Of a stretch of DNA of 10,093 bases, positions 5,954 to 10,093 are shown piece after piece. The translations under genes and the position numbers were made by a program. How positions within the stretch are numbered: the first letter of the stretch is position 1; each line of letters opens with the position of its first letter. The DNA lies in the NCBI GenBank assembly GCA_021413595.1, contig JAIOQD010000323.1, positions 1 through 10,093 of the forward strand, read 5' to 3'. The notes under the pieces were generated by a model that saw nothing but the letters and a program-made list of their open reading frames with translations, was not told the origin of the DNA and made no database searches. The stretch is from Bacteroidota bacterium. GTDB lineage: Bacteria > Bacteroidota > Bacteroidia > 2-12-FULL-35-15.

Positions 5954-8900
5954 ATGAAATTAAGTAATCCATTAAAATACGCTATCTACCCAATATTGGC
6001 TGGTATAATGATTTTGTTTTTGGTCATTTATGTAAAACAAAAAAACATTTCTGTTGCCAATGAAAACGAACCGCTTATTGCATTATCAGAGCATATAAAA
6101 AACAAATCCAAAGATGCTTATGTTTGGTTTGAAAAAGCTATGAAAAGAGATAAAAGCGCTGTGTTTCAAATAGAAATGTATTCAAATTTAGATTCAACAG
6201 TGAAATTATTTAAACAGGTTTTGAAAAATAGGGAAACAGGGCTTGGCGTTTTTCATAAAACAACAAGTACCGAGATTTTTAATACTATTAATCAATTATT
6301 GCAAAACAGCATTAAAATTAAGCTTTTGGCTGAACAGAGAATGGAGTTAATAATGAAGAAGCCCGTTTACAGCAAAAGAAAGAATAAAAAATTAGCTAAT
6401 AAACTTATTCTGGCGAAAGGTGAAGAGGTGGGGGGAACATTGGATCAGGAATTTGATGCCGCGTATGAAAAATTACAAGGTAATTATGAAAGGCTTGACA
6501 CACTTATAAAAATAAAAATACAACAAGACAACAAAGTTCTTAATACTCTTTTTTGGATCTCGGTATTGCTGATTGCTGTTGTTTTTTGTGGCTTAAGTTT
6601 TCTTTTATACAAAATATCAAAGAACGAACGTTTGGCGGGGCACGCTTTAATATTAAGTGAGAAACGCTTCCGCACCATATTTGAAGAAGCACCCTTAGGT
6701 ATTGCTCTTGTAGATCCTATCACAGGGGTAATTCATGAAATTAATCCGAAGTACTCCGAAATTATTGGCAGAACTAAGGAAGAAATGAATAATATGGATT
6801 GGATGCGCATTACCCATCCCGATGATTTACAAGAAGGTTTGGCAGAAATGGCGCTAATTAGTGAGCATAAATTAAAGTCCTTTAAAATGTTCAAAAGGTA
6901 TATTCATTCTGATGGATCTACCGTTTGGGGGGATGTATCTATCGCCTCATTTGAAAGAGGTAATAAATCACCAAATCTTCATTTGTGCATGGTGCAGGAT
7001 ATTTCAGAGCGCAAAAAATCCGAAGAAAAAATTAAGGAAAGTCAGGAAAACTACCGTTCCTTAGTTGATAATGTTACTGATATTATTATGACTGTTGATT
7101 TGGAGGACAAAATATCCTTCATAAATTTTGCCGGAGGTGGTTATAATAGGGAGCAAATTATTGGAGGAAGCGTTTATGACTTTGTTACTCCCGAATATCG
7201 CGAACTTGTAAAACGCGTGCACACAAAAGTTAAAGAAAGCAAAACACCTCAAAGCTATGAAACAACATCTCTCGGCTTAGATGGAGTTTTAAGGTGGTTT
7301 TTAACAAGTGTAGGGCCGATATTTTCTGATGATAATGTAATTGGGTTAACATTATTTACAAAGGATATTACTAATCGTAAGCAAACAGAAGAGGCACTCA
7401 AATCATCCGAAAATGAATTACGCGCAATGTTTGCATGTATGGATGATGTGATTTTTGAATTAGATAGCAACGGAACTTATTTAAAAGTTGCCCCAACCAA
7501 TCCTTTTCTTCTTTACAAACCTGCTGATACGCTTTTAGGAAAAAAAGTAACTGAAATTTTTCCTGAAAAAGAAGCCCAATTATTCATTTCAACAATAGCA
7601 CAAACACTGAAGCAAAAGAATGTGATTCAGCTTGAATACACCATTCTTATCGACAAAAAAACGATTACTTTCGAAGGCACGGTTACACCACTCACAGAGA
7701 AGTCTGTTTTATGGATTGGCCGTGACATAACTGCTCGCAAACAAGTAGAATCAGAAATTATCAAAAGTCAAATAAATTTCGAAGATGCACAAAAACTTGC
7801 ACAGATCGGCAGCTGGGATTTTAACCTCCTTACTTCCGAATTAGTTTGGTCGAAAGAACTGTATCGGATTTTTGAATTGGAAGGCCATCCGGCAGAAGGC
7901 TTATACGAATCATTCAGAAATAGATTTCATCCTCATGATTTAATAATATACGACAATAATGTTAAAAATGCAATTGAGCATGGGCTGGGATATAGTTTTG
8001 AACACAGGATTATTGGGAATGACAAAAATATAAAACACCTCTCTTGTAATAGTGAAGTAATAAAAAATTATGAAGGTAAGTTAATTGGCCTTAAAGGAAC
8101 CTGCCAAGACATTACTGCTCGAAAAAAAATGGAAAACATTTTGAAAGAACAGGAACAAAATAATTTGTTAACAAGGTCTGCTGCACAAATACCGGGGGCA
8201 CTTTTTCAATTTCAACATTTACCGGATGGAAAATTTTTGTTCACATTTGTAAGTGAAGGCATCATAGATTTGTGCGAGGTAAGCGCGGAAGAAGCCATGC
8301 TGGATGGGGAAAAATTATTTAATTGTGTGCATAAAGACGATTTGGAGGGTTTGTTGCTCTCTTTCAGAGATCTGGAAAAAACGTTTGAAAATTGGAAATA
8401 CGACTATAGGGTTAATCTCGATAAAAAAGGAACAAGATGGTTAAAAGGTAATGCTAAACCGGAAAAGCTGGCTGACGGAAGTGTGCTTTGGCACGGATAC
8501 CTTGCCGATATTACCGAATCCAGACGAGTGCAAGAAGAGCTACAAATAAGCAAAGGTAAACAGGAAGCCGTTTTTAATGGTTCCAATGATGCCATCATGC
8601 TATTAACCAGAAAGGGGTTCTTTGATTGTAATCCAAAAACATTAGAAATATTTGGAATGTCCGACAGGAAAGAGTTTATAGAAAGCCACCCATCCGACTC
8701 CTCACCAGCCCTTCAACCTGATGGGCAAAACTCTTTAATTAAAGCGAATGCGATGATTGACATTGCCTTTGAAAAAGGGATCAACCGTTTTGAGTGGCTT
8801 CATCAACGCAAAAATGGCGAAATTTTTTCTGCTGAAGTTTTGCTTTCTGCCTTTAATTATGGCGAAGAACGGGTGTTGCAAGCTACGGTGCATGATATTA

Positions 8901-10093
8901 CCCAGCGAAAACAGGTTGAAAAAAAGCTAATAGAATTCAAACATTTTTTTAACAACAGCGCAGACTTTGCCTGTATTGCAAATACGATGGGTTATTTCGA
9001 AACGCTAAATCAAAACTTTGAAAAAGTATTAGGCTATTCAGAGAAGGAATTACTTGAAAATAAATTTACAAGTTTCATACACCCCGATGATGTTGATTCC
9101 ACCATCCAGGAAATTGAAAAGCTAAAAGCTGGTGCTCTCACTATATGTTTTGTGAACAGATACCGAAAAAAAGATGGAACCTATTTATGGTTTTCATGGA
9201 ACACCACCCCAGATGCAGATACAGGAAAACTCTATGCAATTGCCAGAGATATTACCTTTCAAAAAATAGCTGAAGAAAAAATTAAAAAAAGTGAAGAAAA
9301 ATACCGTTCGGTAGTTGAAAATGCTGTTGATATGATCGTCACCTTTGATAGTGATAACAAAATACAATTCATAAATCATACCCTCTCGGGTATTACTGTT
9401 GACCAGGTTATAGGAACCAGTATTTATAACTATGTTCCAGCCGAGCATCTGGAACAAGCTAAAGCGAAGATCAAAAAAGTATTCGAAGGAAAGCCACAGA
9501 GCTATGAACTACAGACACAGCACAGTGACGACACCTCTGCATGGTATGCATCTAATTTAGGCCCCATATTTTCAGAAGACAAGGTGATAGGGGTAACTTT
9601 AATAATAAGAGATATTACCGAACGAAAAAAAGCGGAAGAAAAAATCAAGAAAAGTGAAGAAAAGTACCGTTCCGTTGTAGAAAACGCAGCTGATATGATT
9701 ATTACATTTGACAGAAGCTCTTTAATTACATTCGCAAATCACCTGCGGCCCGGAACACGTGTTGAAGACGCTATCGGCACAAGCATTTACAACCTCATTC
9801 CAGAGGCATATCAAGGGTATGTTAAGGAAAAGATTAAAATGGTATTCGAAAGCAAAAAATCACAGAGTTATGAGCTACCCGGCCAACATTACGATGGCAC
9901 TACTGCATGGTACTCGGCTAACCTAGGCCCTGTGTTTTCTGGTGAAGATGTTAGTGGTATCACATTAATATTAAGAGACATCACCGAGAGTAAAAAAGCG
10001 AAAGAAAAAATTCAGCAATCATTGAAAGAAAAAGAGATCCTCCTGAAAGAAGTTCACCATAGGGTTAAAAATAATCTTCAAATAATATTAAGC
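5954..10093 (+). CDS. Multi-PAS membrane histidine kinase, HisKA_2 type (3' end outside window)
   Basis: The frame is open for 1380 codons to the window edge. An in-frame TAA at 5939-5941 makes ATG 5954 the first usable ATG. Membrane helices lie near residues 9-27 and 199-219. Between them is a mostly helical periplasmic sensor of about 170 residues with AYVWFEKAMKRD (55-66) and GTLDQEFDAAYEKL (161-174), resembling four-helix-bundle sensors of other PAS kinases (from memory). Nine PAS/PAC units follow, each ending in a D-I-[ST]-x-x-x-K/R type motif: about 235-355, 363-477, 485-597, 605-725, 736-858, 866-987, 993-1105, 1113-1226 and 1234-1348. Then KEVHHRVKNNLQ begins a HisKA_2 H-box; the His before Arg (1369) is the likely phospho-acceptor. 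The ATPase domain must lie beyond the window. PAS 8 and 9 are a recent duplication, and PAS 2 is closely related. Ligands are unknown. A response-regulator partner is not shown; the receiver-CRP/FNR protein at 1650 is one candidate. Confidence 0.93.
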   Translation, partial: MKLSNPLKYAIYPILAGIMILFLVIYVKQKNISVANENEPLIALSEHIKNKSKDAYVWFEKAMKRDKSAVFQIEMYSNLDSTVKLFKQVLKNRETGLGVFHKTTSTEIFNTINQLLQNSIKIKLLAEQRMELIMKKPVYSKRKNKKLANKLILAKGEEVGGTLDQEFDAAYEKLQGNYERLDTLIKIKIQQDNKVLNTLFWISVLLIAVVFCGLSFLLYKISKNERLAGHALILSEKRFRTIFEEAPLGIALVDPITGVIHEINPKYSEIIGRTKEEMNNMDWMRITHPDDLQEGLAEMALISEHKLKSFKMFKRYIHSDGSTVWGDVSIASFERGNKSPNLHLCMVQDISERKKSEEKIKESQENYRSLVDNVTDIIMTVDLEDKISFINFAGGGYNREQIIGGSVYDFVTPEYRELVKRVHTKVKESKTPQSYETTSLGLDGVLRWFLTSVGPIFSDDNVIGLTLFTKDITNRKQTEEALKSSENELRAMFACMDDVIFELDSNGTYLKVAPTNPFLLYKPADTLLGKKVTEIFPEKEAQLFISTIAQTLKQKNVIQLEYTILIDKKTITFEGTVTPLTEKSVLWIGRDITARKQVESEIIKSQINFEDAQKLAQIGSWDFNLLTSELVWSKELYRIFELEGHPAEGLYESFRNRFHPHDLIIYDNNVKNAIEHGLGYSFEHRIIGNDKNIKHLSCNSEVIKNYEGKLIGLKGTCQDITARKKMENILKEQEQNNLLTRSAAQIPGALFQFQHLPDGKFLFTFVSEGIIDLCEVSAEEAMLDGEKLFNCVHKDDLEGLLLSFRDLEKTFENWKYDYRVNLDKKGTRWLKGNAKPEKLADGSVLWHGYLADITESRRVQEELQISKGKQEAVFNGSNDAIMLLTRKGFFDCNPKTLEIFGMSDRKEFIESHPSDSSPALQPDGQNSLIKANAMIDIAFEKGINRFEWLHQRKNGEIFSAEVLLSAFNYGEERVLQATVHDITQRKQVEKKLIEFKHFFNNSADFACIANTMGYFETLNQNFEKVLGYSEKELLENKFTSFIHPDDVDSTIQEIEKLKAGALTICFVNRYRKKDGTYLWFSWNTTPDADTGKLYAIARDITFQKIAEEKIKKSEEKYRSVVENAVDMIVTFDSDNKIQFINHTLSGITVDQVIGTSIYNYVPAEHLEQAKAKIKKVFEGKPQSYELQTQHSDDTSAWYASNLGPIFSEDKVIGVTLIIRDITERKKAEEKIKKSEEKYRSVVENAADMIITFDRSSLITFANHLRPGTRVEDAIGTSIYNLIPEAYQGYVKEKIKMVFESKKSQSYELPGQHYDGTTAWYSANLGPVFSGEDVSGITLILRDITESKKAKEKIQQSLKEKEILLKEVHHRVKNNLQIILS
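9272..10012 (+). repeat. Tandem duplication of a PAS domain inside the kinase gene (363-bp period)
   Basis: Two copies of exactly 121 codons lie in register. SEEKYRSVVENA occurs at residues 1113 and 1234, followed in both by DMI-TFD, IGTSIYN, QSYEL, AWY-NLGP-FS and RDITE motifs. Similarity is also visible in the DNA, for example GTGAAGAAAA-TACCGTTC at 9291 and 9654. A more diverged relative is PAS 2 (from 7040), with ENYRSLVDN, QSYET and VGPIFS. Confidence 0.85.

Noticed and set aside
9194..9457. Minus-strand open frame inside the kinase gene
   Set aside because: It lies wholly within the well-supported PAS kinase frame and has no family features.

Overview
The window is AT-rich with long A and T runs. 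It has no convincing Shine-Dalgarno sites, one candidate TAnnTTTG-type -7 element, and protein variants typical of Bacteroidota (for example an Mrp ATPase without its CxxC pair). It looks like chromosomal DNA of an environmental Bacteroidota bacterium. The genus cannot be named from this sequence alone. No tRNA, rRNA, insertion sequence or CRISPR array was seen.

Layout. (1) 13-1110 (+): Mrp-type Fe-S carrier ATPase with an N-terminal MIP18/DUF59 domain. (2) 1111-1649: intergenic DNA with a nested, branched inverted-repeat element at 1167-1281, either a structured RNA or a repeat element. (3) 1650-2717 (+): a response regulator with a receiver joined to a CRP/FNR-type output. Its recognition helix has the FNR-type E-x-x-S-R pattern, but the Fe-S cysteines of FNR are absent. 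(4) About 2748-3301: four diverged tandem copies of a unit of roughly 145 bp, each carrying A-tract/T-tract stem-loops. The last copy runs into the start of the next gene. (5) 3260-3736 (+): YbhB/YbcL-family PEBP protein. (6) 3737-4053: convergent intergenic region with three stem-loops and a C9 run. (7) 4054-5334 (-): glutamate dehydrogenase. (8) 5335-5953: divergent non-coding region with a TTGAT-N5-ATCAA inverted repeat shortly before the next gene. (9) 5954 to the window end (+): a very large membrane histidine kinase with a helical periplasmic sensor, nine PAS domains and the start of a HisKA_2 H-box. It is cut off by the window edge.

How they may fit together. The kinase and the receiver-CRP/FNR regulator are both signalling proteins, and the only FNR-like dyad I noticed lies directly upstream of the kinase. 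A regulatory link between them is possible but is inference, and the dyad spacing is one base longer than classical FNR sites. Mrp (Fe-S delivery) and glutamate dehydrogenase (nitrogen/carbon metabolism) look like independent housekeeping genes. The least explained sequences are the tandem leader array before the PEBP gene and the branched inverted-repeat element after mrp.
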